A DNA stretch of 64,000 nucleotides, taken from contig JBAZZU010000008.1 of the NCBI GenBank assembly GCA_041658605.1, forward strand, positions 12,671 through 76,670, written 5' to 3'. The position numbers and the translations under genes are program-made. A model generated the notes under the pieces. That model was given only the letters and a program-made list of their open reading frames with translations, did not search any database and had not been told where the DNA came from. The stretch comes from JBAZWE01 sp041658605. GTDB taxonomy: Bacteria > Actinomycetota > Thermoleophilia > BMS3ABIN01. Each line of letters starts with the position of its first letter. The first letter of the stretch is position 1. Below are positions 49,694 to 59,125 of this stretch, one piece after another.

Positions 49694-50761
49694 ATGGCCC
49701 AACAGGAAGTTGATGCCCGCATAAAGGTTCTCCTTGAAAGCTGGGGTTACGTATCGCCAGATATGCTCACGGAGTTGCCGGAAGCCGAGCGCGCAGGAGC
49801 ACTCCTTGCTTATTTCGAGCAACACCGTGCCGGGCAGCCATTCATCATGAGGGGAGATACGCTGGTCGCTCCGGGTTCCGGCGAACCGCAAACACCTATC
49901 ACGGATGTACTGAATCCACCGGAAACCGATGCCGCCGTTATAAGCGACCAGGCATATAAGCAAGAAGATGCGACCCAAAAAGAACCGGTTCCATCACAAT
50001 CTGATGCCACTACCACCGCGCAAGAACTGCCGTCTGGAGCATTTGTTCCGGCCCCGGTCTATCATCCCGGCCCGCAGACCCAGGCGGTCAGAAGGCCTGC
50101 CCGATTCACCTCCCTGAAGGGCATCGCTCTAGCAGTCGAGCTGCTGTTCTGGGCCGGCATACCGGTAAACATTCTATTGCTGGCGCTTGTGCTGGGTACG
50201 TCATTAAACAAAAGCTACCATGATGCGAACACGCTGCTCACTATCTACAATCTGATGTTCAGCATCTGGGGAGTCGCTGCGCTGGTAATGCTGGTCATCT
50301 GGATTTACCGCGCTGCCGTCAACCTGCGGGCCATGAACATACAGGGACTGAAATATTCACCAGGGATGGCTGTGGCGTGGTTCTTCATACCTTTCGCCAA
50401 TTTCATCATGCCGGTATTCGTGATCAGGGAAATCTGGCGGGGCAGCAATCCGCGTACTATTGAAACCGGTGACGCCAGGCACACAGGGACGCCGTTCCAT
50501 GTGGGCGCCTGGTTTCTGATTTACGTTCTAGCGGGCTTCCTCTTACTGCCCGGCAATTTGATGGTCAGCTTCGGTAGCATGTCAGGGGGCACCAGGTTTC
50601 TGCCACCCGGGCTAAAACCGCTTTCCGACACAACAAAATATTTTCTGATCGGGGGCGCCGTCGGCCGTTTGATATTTTACTCCATAGCACTGATACTGGG
50701 ATACTTCTTCATTCGCACCGTTAGCAGATGGCAGGAGGGGAGAGGCGCGAAACAGGCTTAG
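49694..50761 (+). CDS. DUF4328 membrane protein
   Basis: A 355-residue protein. The N-terminal ~130 residues are soluble and Pro/Thr-rich after a helical head (MAQQEVDARIKVLLESWGYV). The DUF4328 domain (about 145-350) has six helices with IWIYRAAVNLRAMNIQGLKY, SPGMAVAWFFIPFANFIMPV and FVIREIWRGSNP. ATG 49694 is preferred, with GGAAGGA six bases upstream, over a TTG at 49616. Function of the domain is unknown; it recurs in Actinomycetota. Confidence 0.78.
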   Translation: MAQQEVDARIKVLLESWGYVSPDMLTELPEAERAGALLAYFEQHRAGQPFIMRGDTLVAPGSGEPQTPITDVLNPPETDAAVISDQAYKQEDATQKEPVPSQSDATTTAQELPSGAFVPAPVYHPGPQTQAVRRPARFTSLKGIALAVELLFWAGIPVNILLLALVLGTSLNKSYHDANTLLTIYNLMFSIWGVAALVMLVIWIYRAAVNLRAMNIQGLKYSPGMAVAWFFIPFANFIMPVFVIREIWRGSNPRTIETGDARHTGTPFHVGAWFLIYVLAGFLLLPGNLMVSFGSMSGGTRFLPPGLKPLSDTTKYFLIGGAVGRLIFYSIALILGYFFIRTVSRWQEGRGAKQA

Positions 50762-50860
50762 GTTCAGCTACCGCCGGACAATTTTCGCATCCTGTTTGAT
50801 TTCACTTCCATTCGGCCTTTATTATCTCCTCATGATTACTGCTATCAAGAGAGGCGTCGT

Positions 50861-52051
50861 ATGAAGAGGTTTTTAGCGCTTTTGCTGGCCCTGGTTCTTA
50901 CGCCGTCAATAATCGCAGTCACAGTTCTTGTTACCGGTTGTGGAAACACCGGCAACAACGCCGCTGGCACAGCAACAGAACCTGCCGAACCGCCCTTCGA
51001 CCCCGCCACAGAGAAAAAGCTGGAAAAGGCCGTTGACGATAGCATGATAAATGGCAATATCCCTGGCGTCATAGTCGGTATCTGGGCGCCCGGAAAAGGA
51101 ACATGGGTCTCCGCCAGGGGCATGGCGGATATTGCAAAGAACGTGGAACTGAAACCGACCGACAAGGTCCGCATCGCCAGCAACACGAAGACGTTCACCG
51201 CCACTGTCATCCTCCAGCTCGTCGACGATGGCAAGATGAGCCTCAACGACAGCCTGTCCAAGTATGTCGCAGGCATCCCCAATGGAGAAAGGATCACGGT
51301 CCGCCAGCTCCTTAACATGACCGCGGGTATCTATAATTTCACTGAAGACACGGATTTCGAAGCAAGGTTTGAAAAGGATCCGCTCTGGCAGTTCACACGT
51401 GAGGACATGATACAGATAGTCCTCAGACACCAGCCGGATTTCGCCCCGGGGCAGGGTTGGAAATACTCCGACACCAACTACGAGTTGCTCGGCATGGTCA
51501 TCGAGAAAGTGACGAACAACCGTCTGGAGCCCGAGATGAAGAAACGCATCTTCGACAGGCTCGGCCTCGCGCATACAAGCTTTCCGGTGACACCTGACAT
51601 GGTCGGTGAATATGCCCACGGTTATTATCTTCCGGCCGGAGCTACTGAACTGCGAGATATCACTATGGTCGAGCCCTCGGTCCCCTGGGCGGCTGGCGCC
51701 ATAATATCGAATCTTTATGACATGAAGGTCTATGCAAGGGCGCTCGCCAGGGGCGAGCTGGTGAGCCAGAAGGCGCAGAAGGAGCGAATGTCCTGGATCC
51801 CCATGACAGGCCAGGAGAAGTGGGATGGGAAATATGGTCTCGGCATAGCATCGATCGGCGGCTATATCGGCCATACCGGGGCGATCTTTGGCTATAACAG
51901 CGCCGTGTTCTACCTGCCGGAAAAAGACGCCACCTTCATTGTCTTTACCAACAGGTCCGGGAACGATTCATCCGAGGCGGTCAATATTTTCCTGCAGACG
52001 GCAAAGATCGTATATCCGGAGACGCTTGCCGCCGAACCTGCGCCAAACTAG
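50861..52051 (+). CDS. Serine hydrolase lipoprotein (class C beta-lactamase family)
   Basis: A 396-residue lipoprotein (lipobox VTGC after a hydrophobic signal) with a beta-lactamase/DD-peptidase fold. Seen are S107-x-x-K in IASNTKTFTA, the second motif near YSDTNYELLGM (Tyr and Asn), and GHTGAIFGY in place of K-T-G. The HTG variant is common in D-aminopeptidase and esterase members (EstB-like), so peptidoglycan carboxypeptidase or esterase activity is likelier than true antibiotic hydrolysis. It acts outside the cytoplasm. No neighbouring regulator. Confidence 0.85.
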   Translation: MKRFLALLLALVLTPSIIAVTVLVTGCGNTGNNAAGTATEPAEPPFDPATEKKLEKAVDDSMINGNIPGVIVGIWAPGKGTWVSARGMADIAKNVELKPTDKVRIASNTKTFTATVILQLVDDGKMSLNDSLSKYVAGIPNGERITVRQLLNMTAGIYNFTEDTDFEARFEKDPLWQFTREDMIQIVLRHQPDFAPGQGWKYSDTNYELLGMVIEKVTNNRLEPEMKKRIFDRLGLAHTSFPVTPDMVGEYAHGYYLPAGATELRDITMVEPSVPWAAGAIISNLYDMKVYARALARGELVSQKAQKERMSWIPMTGQEKWDGKYGLGIASIGGYIGHTGAIFGYNSAVFYLPEKDATFIVFTNRSGNDSSEAVNIFLQTAKIVYPETLAAEPAPN

Positions 52052-52117
52052 CGGCGTCATCTTCCCGCTCGCCAGCTTCCTCGTGGTCAGCCGGCTAACC
52101 TCTATTACAGCGTCATC

Positions 52118-52957
52118 TTAACTGGGCCCCGTCACATCGCGGCGCTTGACCACAACTGCTGATACCGAGATAAAGATCAATATGTAGACTCCGAGTACAA
52201 TCAGCGCCTGTGTTCCGGAAACCATCGTTCCGGAAAAACCGCCAGGGCCGGCCTCTTCCGGTAGCGAGCCTCCCAGAGACGAGATCAGGGAATATCCATT
52301 GGTCCGCAGAAGGCCCTTCGAAATCTGGTCGAGAAGATCTATCCGCCTTCCAAATGATGAGATTATGCTCTCGAGAACCAGCCCGTAGATGATCCCCAGC
52401 CCGATGGCCAGCGCCGTTCCTCTCGATAACACAGCCAGCAGGACACCGAAGGATGCCCATGCCGCCAGCAGTAGCCAGCCGACGCCCAGCGCGCGCAAAA
52501 GGTCCAGGATCGGCGGGAGCGCTATCGCCTGGTCTTCGCGCAGCGCGATTATCGAACTTGCGAGGAACCCCAGCGCGAACACCGCCAATACGAAGGGAAT
52601 GAGGGCGATCGCCAGCGCGGCGATCTTTGCCAGGAAGAATTTCAGGCGGCCGTCCCGCTGGACCAGCACGGTTGTAAGCGTTCCCCAGTTGTATTCACTT
52701 CCTACGCTCAGGATCGCCAGGATCAGAACCATCGTCCCGCCAAAAAATGGAAAGGTCGAGTGAATCGTCGATATCAGGCTCTGGGGCAGGAGCATATACA
52801 GTACGATGCTGCGCCCGTGAAAGTTTGTGTCCGAGGTGTAGGCGAGATAGGGGAAAACATAAGAGAAAAGCAGCGCTATCGCCGTCCAGGAACCCAGCAA
52901 TATCCAGGTCGCGGCGCGTTTGCGCAGCAGCAATAGCTCTGCGATAAGGCTATTCAT
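52118..52957 (-). CDS. ABC transporter permease
   Basis: A 279-residue membrane protein with six helices of the ABC-2 type. FPFFGGTMVLILAILSVGSE, followed by YNWGTLTTVLVQRDGRLKFF (the coupling helix region), is the typical segment of bacitracin/lantibiotic-type permeases. It overlaps the ATPase gene by eight bases, downstream of it. Together they make a simple exporter; the cargo is unknown. Its 3' end faces the serine hydrolase gene. Confidence 0.85.
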   Translation of the reverse strand: MNSLIAELLLLRKRAATWILLGSWTAIALLFSYVFPYLAYTSDTNFHGRSIVLYMLLPQSLISTIHSTFPFFGGTMVLILAILSVGSEYNWGTLTTVLVQRDGRLKFFLAKIAALAIALIPFVLAVFALGFLASSIIALREDQAIALPPILDLLRALGVGWLLLAAWASFGVLLAVLSRGTALAIGLGIIYGLVLESIISSFGRRIDLLDQISKGLLRTNGYSLISSLGGSLPEEAGPGGFSGTMVSGTQALIVLGVYILIFISVSAVVVKRRDVTGPS

Positions 52958-53864
52958 GTAACCGGGCCTCCCCGGTAAGGCTCAAAAACACGCTTTCGAG
53001 TGAGTTCTGTACACTCGTCAGTTCACTTACTTCGACACCCGCTGTGACCAGCAACGTATTAAGGTACGCCGCCAGCGTCGGGTCGGCCTCGATCAGGAGC
53101 GTGTCGCCATCCCTCGTTTCGACCTTGCCGACGCCATCAAGAGCCGCCAGCAGCTCCCGCGCCTGCTCGACGGGTTTAGCGCGAAGTTTTATCCGGGTGC
53201 CATGCCTCAGTTCATCCAGCGTGCCTTCCGCGACGATCTTCCCGTCCTTGACCACGCCGATACGGTCGCATATCTGTTCCAGCTCTCCCATCAGGTGGCT
53301 CGACAGGAGTACGGTCCGGTTTCCCCGGCCCAGATTCCGGATCAGGTGCCGCATCTCGGCCATGCCGGCCGGGTCGAGTCCGTTGGTCGGCTCATCGAGT
53401 ATCAGTAGCTCCGGATCCTTCAGGAGCGCCGCAGCCATCCCCAGGCGCTGCTTCATACCGAGGGAATAAGTCTTGAAGCGGTCGTCACCCCGTCCGGACA
53501 GTTCCACTTCCTCCAGAATGGGCTCGATACGCGCATATGGCACTCCGGCGTGGCGTGCCAGGACGCGCAGGTTGTTCCTTCCGGAAAGGTACGGGTAAAA
53601 GGCGGGTGTTTCCACAAGGGCCCCGATACGCGCCAGGGCATGGGGTGAACCGGGTTTCTCTCCCAGGACGGTGCATGACCCCGAGGTTGGACGCACCAGC
53701 CCCAGAAACATGCGCAGAGCCGTGGTCTTGCCGGCCCCGTTGGGTCCGACAAAGCCATATACCTCACCGCGCCTGGCCTGCATGCTCAGCCCATCGACCG
53801 CCATGATGTGTGGACGGTAGCGCTTGGTCAGGCTTTCGCTTTCAATCACATAGTCGCTCGGCAA
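52950..53864 (-). CDS. ABC transporter ATP-binding protein
   Basis: A 304-residue ATPase: Walker A GPNGAGKTTALRMFLGL, signature YSLGMKQRLGMAAALL, Walker B LLILDEPTNGLDPAGM, switch His in LLSSHLMGELE. The C-terminal regulatory part (about 220-300) is the DrrA/CcmA-like extension, as in antibiotic or lipid exporters. It precedes and overlaps the permease. Confidence 0.92.
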   Translation of the reverse strand: MPSDYVIESESLTKRYRPHIMAVDGLSMQARRGEVYGFVGPNGAGKTTALRMFLGLVRPTSGSCTVLGEKPGSPHALARIGALVETPAFYPYLSGRNNLRVLARHAGVPYARIEPILEEVELSGRGDDRFKTYSLGMKQRLGMAAALLKDPELLILDEPTNGLDPAGMAEMRHLIRNLGRGNRTVLLSSHLMGELEQICDRIGVVKDGKIVAEGTLDELRHGTRIKLRAKPVEQARELLAALDGVGKVETRDGDTLLIEADPTLAAYLNTLLVTAGVEVSELTSVQNSLESVFLSLTGEARLHE

Positions 53865-54204
53865 CCGATCTCCTCACGTTTTTCTTCCCTAGTACCCATG
53901 ATTATGCACATTTTCTCAGCATAATAATAAGCGGTTTTTATTTTTGACCAGCAAGGGTTAGTATCGGCACAGTAAGCAGCAGCGGATTCGAATTGCGGAA
54001 AACGTGTTCGAAGCCGTCGGTAAAATCAGGAACTATCGAGTAATGGCAGGATGTCCGTCTCATTGAACTCCGCAGAAAGTTGAGCGGCAGGGACGGATAG
54101 CAGCAAATCTCCCCGGCAGAAAATAAACACTCCGCGGTTTTATGACGAGGATATCCCCAGCTTACAACCCGATGCGGCAAACGGCTTTCAGGGAGTCAAA
54201 ACAG
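53865..54204. other. Divergent intergenic region
   Basis: 340 bases between the ABC genes (minus) and the GH26-like gene (plus). A very AT-rich part (53910-53945) may hold promoters for either side, but I find no well-spaced -35/-10 pair. Small frames here have no family features. Confidence 0.4.
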
Positions 54205-55526
54205 ATGCGTTTCAGGATAGAAACCACAGCCATAATGTTATTTTTCGTAATCGTGTTCTCGGCGGTTCCGGCTACCGCGTGGTCGCAGACCGCCGGTAAC
54301 GATCCCGGCATTCAAGTCGGTGTATACCTTCCGGACCCCGATGGTCTGGGCAGTTTGAATCCGCTATCGGGAGAAAGACCGATATTTTTCTCTGGTACAG
54401 CTCGATAACCCAGGATTTCGATGCGGTCAATCTGGCGCCGATCTCAGCCGGGGGCCGTACGCTCCAGCTGTCGCTGGAAATGAACGATCCTGGTCTGCCA
54501 GACCTGGTGAACCAGCCCGCGTACCGCCTGAAGAACATAACGCGGGGCGATTTTGACTACCGTATCCGTGCCTGGGCGCGGTCCCTGCGTGCGTATGGTT
54601 ATCCGGTGCTCCTGAGGCCCATGTGCGAGATGAACGGCAACTGGACAAGCTGGTCCGGTATCGCGAACGGCAATTCGCCTGTGGACTTCATTCCCGCCTG
54701 GCGGCATATACATGATATTTTCGTGGCTGAGGGAGTCACCTCCGTCAAATGGGTCTGGTCTCCCAATGCTGACTCTACAGCCGCGCTGGCGCAGAATACT
54801 TTCGACACTTATTATCCAGGCGACGGCTACGTGGACTACGTGGGGCTCAACGGCTACAACTGGGGAACCACCGCGAAGGCTCCCGGTTATTCCTCGACCT
54901 GGCAATCCCTGTCACAGGTTTTCAGTTACAGCTATGACGTAGCGGCATCAAACACCGACAAGCCGGTCATGATCTCTGAAACCGCTTCGACCGAGCTGGG
55001 GGGGAGCAAGGCAGACTGGCTTACGGACGCTTTCGCAACACTGCCTGTCCGTTTTCCGCGCGTTACGAGCATGACCTGGTTCAATGTCCTGAAAGAGACG
55101 GACTGGCGTGTCGAGAGCAGCGGCGCCAGCCTCCAGGCTTTCAAGGCCGGTGTCACCGGGCTGAATTCGTCGCCCGCGGCCTGCCAGATACCACAATTGA
55201 CCCTTGCTCCGGCCAAGAGTTACTGGGCCAACTACGCAGATTACCTGGCCAGGCTGCTCTCCGTGGATATGCGCGTCAGCAATACCGGCGCCAATGGCGC
55301 ATACGACCTCAGGCTTATCGACAGCGCCAACACCAACGGCGCCTCTCTTGCGACCGCACTGCCCGTATGGGTGGGAAACATCGTTCCGGGCTATTCTTCC
55401 ATCGTGCCGATGATATTCAGGGTCCCTGCCGGCATCACGTCCTTCCATACCGTCACCAGCGGTTATGTCCTTGACAGTTGCGGCAACAGTTATACGTATC
55501 CGGATCCGGCTATTATTAAATACTGA
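54205..55526 (+). pseudogene. GH26-like glycoside hydrolase, one-base frameshift
   Basis: A secreted protein (signal MRFRIETTAIMLFFVIVFSA, then VPATAWSQ) of about 440 residues that runs in two frames. Up to ~54348 the frame reads GIQVGVYLPDPDGLG; from ~54351 the frame one base back continues QFESAIGRKTDIFLWYSS with good family sense. The GGG at 54348-54350 is one G short. Catalytic parts survive in the second frame: RPMCEMNGNWTSW (acid/base Glu; the usual His before it is Cys) and PVMISETAST (nucleophile Glu). A C-terminal Ig-like domain follows. It could be a sequencing error, a true pseudogene, or expressed by slippage. Substrate probably a beta-mannan-like or other surface glycan. Confidence 0.7.
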
Positions 55527-55594
55527 AGCTTGATTCACCCGGGTTGTTCAGGAGCTTGCCCGGTTTACCTCGATTTCTGATTTCCAATACCTTC

Positions 55595-55623
55595 TTGACA
55601 TCGCCATATCAATCATTTATTCT
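55595..55623 (+). promoter_or_regulatory. Promoter of the TetR-MMPL operon
   Basis: TTGACA (55595-55600), 17-base spacer, TATTCT (55618-55623). The -10 overlaps the first operator copy, so binding would block transcription. Confidence 0.7.
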
Positions 55624-55652
55624 ACGCTGTAGAAATTGCTCTACACCGTAGA
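55621..55652 (+). promoter_or_regulatory. Paired TetR-type operators
   Basis: Two palindromes TCTAC-N3-GTAGA at 55621-55633 and 55640-55652, 19 bases centre to centre, 49 bases before the regulator gene. They overlap and follow the promoter, as expected for autorepression by the adjacent TetR protein. Confidence 0.75.
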
Positions 55653-55700
55653 TAAGTGCATCACTGACTGGCGATCGAGGAAAGTGGGGAATCAACCAGC

Positions 55701-56429
55701 ATGGATACGAATAAATCCAATAAATCAAAAAAACGGCAAGCGCGGGGAAGCGGAAACGCACGCCCATCCCTTACCCGCGAGGTGATCGTTCGCGCGGCGC
55801 TGAAAATCGTGGATGACGAGGGTTACGGAGCCCTTTCCATGCGGCGCCTCGGTACCGAGCTTAGCGTCGATCCGATGGCCGTCTACTACCATTTTCCCAA
55901 CAAGGCCGCCCTGCAGGACGGCATCGTCGAGGAAGTGATGAGCGGCATCGACCTCGGCAGGGACGACCCTTCGAAAACGATAGCCGAGCGGCTCTGCGCG
56001 GCCGCGCACATCTATCGCGAGGCTCTGCTTTCGCACCCGCAGGCGGTTCAGATCACGGCCGTGCGCTCGCTCAACACCCCCGACTCATTCCGGCCGGTCG
56101 AGTTCCTTCTGGAGTTGTTCGCCGAGGCCGGCTTTACCCGCACCGACGCTCTCGCAGGCGTAAACATCTTCGCGCGCTTCGTAAGGGGCATGGTCCTGCT
56201 TGAATCCGTCAGCATGAAGAGCATGGAAAACGACCACGATGACATCACGATGGAGGCGCTCGCCGGGAAGCTGCCCCTGGAAGATTTTCCGCTCATGCAC
56301 AAGGCGATGCAGGAAGCCTGTTTCATCGGCAACGAAGCGGAATTCGGCCGCGCCACAAAGGCGTTGATTAAGGGTTTGCTTGAGGAGTATTCAAACGGGG
56401 AGAAGGAAGTGGATGACGATGTCGGTTAA
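55701..56429 (+). CDS. TetR-family transcriptional regulator
   Basis: A 242-residue repressor. A basic head precedes the helix-turn-helix (REVIVRAALKIVDDEGYGAL, then SMRRLGTELSVDPMAVYYHF and PNKAALQDGIVEEV). The ligand-binding half is of the TetR_C_1 (tetracycline-repressor-like) type (AERLCAAAHIYREALLSHPQ, RFVRGMVLLESVSM). It overlaps the MMPL gene by 17 bases. It probably represses the operon through the two palindromes upstream and is released by a ligand the pump exports. Confidence 0.9.
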   Translation: MDTNKSNKSKKRQARGSGNARPSLTREVIVRAALKIVDDEGYGALSMRRLGTELSVDPMAVYYHFPNKAALQDGIVEEVMSGIDLGRDDPSKTIAERLCAAAHIYREALLSHPQAVQITAVRSLNTPDSFRPVEFLLELFAEAGFTRTDALAGVNIFARFVRGMVLLESVSMKSMENDHDDITMEALAGKLPLEDFPLMHKAMQEACFIGNEAEFGRATKALIKGLLEEYSNGEKEVDDDVG

Positions 56430-58632
56430 AGCAAGGCTATCGACAGGAAAGCTGGCGCGAAGCTGTGCGGGCAGGCCGTGGCTGACGATCTCCATATGGG
56501 CCATCGTCCTGGCGCTGTCGATTCTGTCAGCAAAGTTCTTCCTCGGCAGTTCGTTGACCACTGAGATGAAGTTCACGAAACCGACGGAGTCCGAACAGGG
56601 CTGGCAACTTTTGAAAGAAAGGTTGCGCGGCCCCGAGAAGGACAAGGAGATCATTATAATCCGCTCGGATAACCTGACCGTCGACAGCCCGGAATACAGG
56701 AAACAGGTCGATCAGCTTGCTCTGGATATCACCAGTCTGGGCAGCGATGTCGTCGAGGGCGGCATGAATTACTACATGACCGGCGACCAGTCGCTGGTCT
56801 CGAAGGACCGGCACATCACCCTGATGCCGATAGTCATGGCCGGCACGCTTTCCGACGCGAACAGGAACATCGACCTCGTACACGAGAAGACGGCGGCGGC
56901 TGAACACAGCGGTTTTGAGATCGTCTCGACCGGCGCCGCCAGCAACAATGAAGATTTCAACAAGCTTTCGGAGAGTGACCTTCAAAAGGCTGAACTGCTG
57001 GGCATCCCTATCGCCATGATAATACTGGTGATCGTGTTCGGTACGCTGGCCGCCGCGGGCCTGCCGCTGCTGCTCGCCGGGTTTTCGATAATCATCGCAA
57101 TCGGCATCACGGCACTGGTCGGACAGCGTTTCGAGATGAGCTTCTTTGTGGTCAACATGATCACGATGATGGGAATGGCGGTCGGCATTGATTACTCGCT
57201 CTTCGTCGTCTCCCGTTACCGCGAGGAACTGATACGCGGACGTGGCAAGCTGGATGCTATAGAGACAGCCGGCGCAACCGCGAGCCGCGCAGTGCTGTTC
57301 AGCGGCATGACGGTCATTCTGGCGCTTGCGGGACTGTTGATCGTGCCCATGAGTCTTTTCTACAGCCTGGGCGCTGGCGCTATTTTTGTAGTGGCGGTCT
57401 CCGTCCTGGCTGCGCTTACGCTGCTTCCCGCTTTGCTGGGGCTGATGGGAGAGAAGATCAACTCGCTGAGGATTCCTTTCATGCACCGCTATCAATCCGG
57501 CCACGAGGCCGACCAGGGCCGTTTCTGGGACTGGATCACGGGCAAGGTCATGGGGCGCCCGGTGATCAGCGCGCTCCTGGCAATAGGGTTGCTGATCACC
57601 CCGGCCATCTTCTATTTTCAAATACATACCGGCGCCAACGGCATCAAGGTACTGCCGGAGGAATACGAATCACGCCGGGGTTTCGACATCCTCGACAGCG
57701 AGTTCTCGTTCGGCCTCATCTCGCCGGCCGAGATCGTTATCGACGGCGATATCAACTCGCAGGGTGTCCGAGACGCCATGGCGAGACTTCAGAACGAGGT
57801 AGGGCAGGATCCGGCTTTCTACGGCACTCCCAAAGTGGAAGTAAACGAAGCCGGTGACCTGGCGCTCATATCAGTGCCGGTATCAGGTTCGTCCGAGAGT
57901 GACGAGGCGACCGGATCCGTCGTCAGGCTAAGGGAAGAATACATACCGCGCGCTTTCAGCGATACTGACGCACATGTCGTCGTTGCCGGTCCACCGGCCA
58001 TGAACAAGGACTACTTCAGCATGACCGATGATTACCGGCCGATCGTATTTATCTTCGTGCTGAGCCTCAGCTTCCTGTTGCTTACCATCGTCTTCCACTC
58101 GCTGGTTGTCCCGTTCAAGGCAATCGTCATGAACATGCTTTCCGTCGGCGCCGCCTACGGCCTTATCGTGCTGGTTTTTCAGGAGGGAGTTGGGGCGGGC
58201 ATCTTCGGTTTTCAAAAGGTAGACGCGGTCGAGGCCTGGGTGCCGCTGTTCCTGTTCTCGGTGCTTTTCGGGCTTTCCATGGATTACCACGTCTTTCTAC
58301 TGGGCCGGATCAGGGAGAATTATATGCTCACCGGCGATAACAGCAAATCGGTGGCGGCGGGATTGAGGTCGACAGGCAGGATCATCACGGGAGCGGCGCT
58401 GATCATGGTCGCCGTCTTCAGCGGTTTCGCGAGCGGGCAGCTGGTCATGTTCCAGCAGATGGGATTCGGACTGGCGGTAGCTGTCCTGCTCGACGCGACT
58501 CTGGTTCGAAGCATCCTCGTGCCGGCGACCATGAAACTGCTGGGAGACTGGAACTGGTACCTGCCAAAGTGGCTTCAGTGGCTTCCCGATTTTCACGTCG
58601 AAGGCGGCAGGGAAGAATCGGACAGGATCTGA
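56413..58632 (+). CDS. MMPL/RND-type membrane transporter
   Basis: A 739-residue transporter with twelve helices in two homologous halves and two large outer loops (about 50-190 and 410-550). Seen are FEMSFFVVNMITMMGMAVGIDYSLFVVSRYR (proton-relay region, given here by position about 255-285), its second-half counterpart FGLSMDYHVFLLGRIRENYM, and a LTTEMKFTKPTESEQGWQLL first loop. Related proteins export lipids, siderophores or drugs in Actinomycetota. Start ATG 56413 has GAAGGA six bases upstream. Coupled to the TetR gene; ends in a strong terminator. Confidence 0.9.
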   Translation: MTMSVKARLSTGKLARSCAGRPWLTISIWAIVLALSILSAKFFLGSSLTTEMKFTKPTESEQGWQLLKERLRGPEKDKEIIIIRSDNLTVDSPEYRKQVDQLALDITSLGSDVVEGGMNYYMTGDQSLVSKDRHITLMPIVMAGTLSDANRNIDLVHEKTAAAEHSGFEIVSTGAASNNEDFNKLSESDLQKAELLGIPIAMIILVIVFGTLAAAGLPLLLAGFSIIIAIGITALVGQRFEMSFFVVNMITMMGMAVGIDYSLFVVSRYREELIRGRGKLDAIETAGATASRAVLFSGMTVILALAGLLIVPMSLFYSLGAGAIFVVAVSVLAALTLLPALLGLMGEKINSLRIPFMHRYQSGHEADQGRFWDWITGKVMGRPVISALLAIGLLITPAIFYFQIHTGANGIKVLPEEYESRRGFDILDSEFSFGLISPAEIVIDGDINSQGVRDAMARLQNEVGQDPAFYGTPKVEVNEAGDLALISVPVSGSSESDEATGSVVRLREEYIPRAFSDTDAHVVVAGPPAMNKDYFSMTDDYRPIVFIFVLSLSFLLLTIVFHSLVVPFKAIVMNMLSVGAAYGLIVLVFQEGVGAGIFGFQKVDAVEAWVPLFLFSVLFGLSMDYHVFLLGRIRENYMLTGDNSKSVAAGLRSTGRIITGAALIMVAVFSGFASGQLVMFQQMGFGLAVAVLLDATLVRSILVPATMKLLGDWNWYLPKWLQWLPDFHVEGGREESDRI

Positions 58633-58662
58633 CCCGGGGATGATCCCGGCACTGATGGAGCC

Positions 58663-58698
58663 AAAAAATAGACCGCTCATAATGAGCGGTCTATTTTT
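58663..58698 (+). terminator. Intrinsic terminator after the MMPL gene
   Basis: TAGACCGCTCA (58669-58679) pairs with TGAGCGGTCTA (58683-58693); A-run before, TTTTT after. It can serve both the MMPL gene and the minus-strand small gene at 58716. Confidence 0.9.
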
Positions 58699-58715
58699 AA
58701 AATATCCTGCGGCAG

Positions 58716-58916
58716 CTAATCGTCACATTCCTCTTTTTTCCGGCCATCGTCACTTCTCTCGTATTCACAATCGCCCGATTTTTTCTTTGATACTTTAACT
58801 GAGTCACTATCCTCATGTTTGCTCGAGCCCTTATAGTTCACTACTCCTGCCATAGCGACAGATGACATCAATATCAGAAATATAAAGGCCAGCACAACTT
58901 TTCTTTTTATCTTCAT
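58716..58916 (-). CDS. Small secreted charged protein
   Basis: A 66-residue AT-rich gene. A signal peptide (MKIKRKVVLAFIFLILMSSV, then AMAG) is followed by a very charged mature part of about 40 residues (SSKHEDSDSVKVSKKKSGD, two Cys in DCEYERSDDGRKKEECDD). ATG 58916 is chosen for the signal peptide, with GGGGG upstream; the frame extends 21 codons further. No family recognised. The acidic, basic and Cys pattern would suit a small surface or metal-binding protein, but this is a guess. Confidence 0.55.
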   Translation of the reverse strand: MKIKRKVVLAFIFLILMSSVAMAGVVNYKGSSKHEDSDSVKVSKKKSGDCEYERSDDGRKKEECDD

Positions 58917-59018
58917 TATTACCCCCGTTTGCACGAACCAGATGATTGACAATAAAGACAGGTCATAATCAATCGGCAAGTTGGAAGAAAATCTAAAATT
59001 ATAAATCCAGCGAAAAAA

Positions 59019-59049
59019 AACCCCGCCTGATCATGATTCAGACGGGGTT
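59019..59049 (-). terminator. Intrinsic terminator of the DUF4870 gene
   Basis: Minus strand: AACCCCGTCTGA pairs with TCAGGCGGGGTT around a short loop, then eight T. It lies about 77 bases after the minus-strand gene's stop. Confidence 0.85.
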
Positions 59050-59125
59050 GATTATCACTTAAATCCCGGACCGGCACCTGTCGTTTGCTGCGCGCCGTTC
59101 CGAGAGCCTGTGACTCATTCGGGTA

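Noticed and set aside
54142..54204. Extended start of the GH26-like gene at ATG 54142.
   Set aside because: ATG 54205 begins a normal signal peptide and has GGGAG nine bases upstream; the extra 21 residues would precede it.
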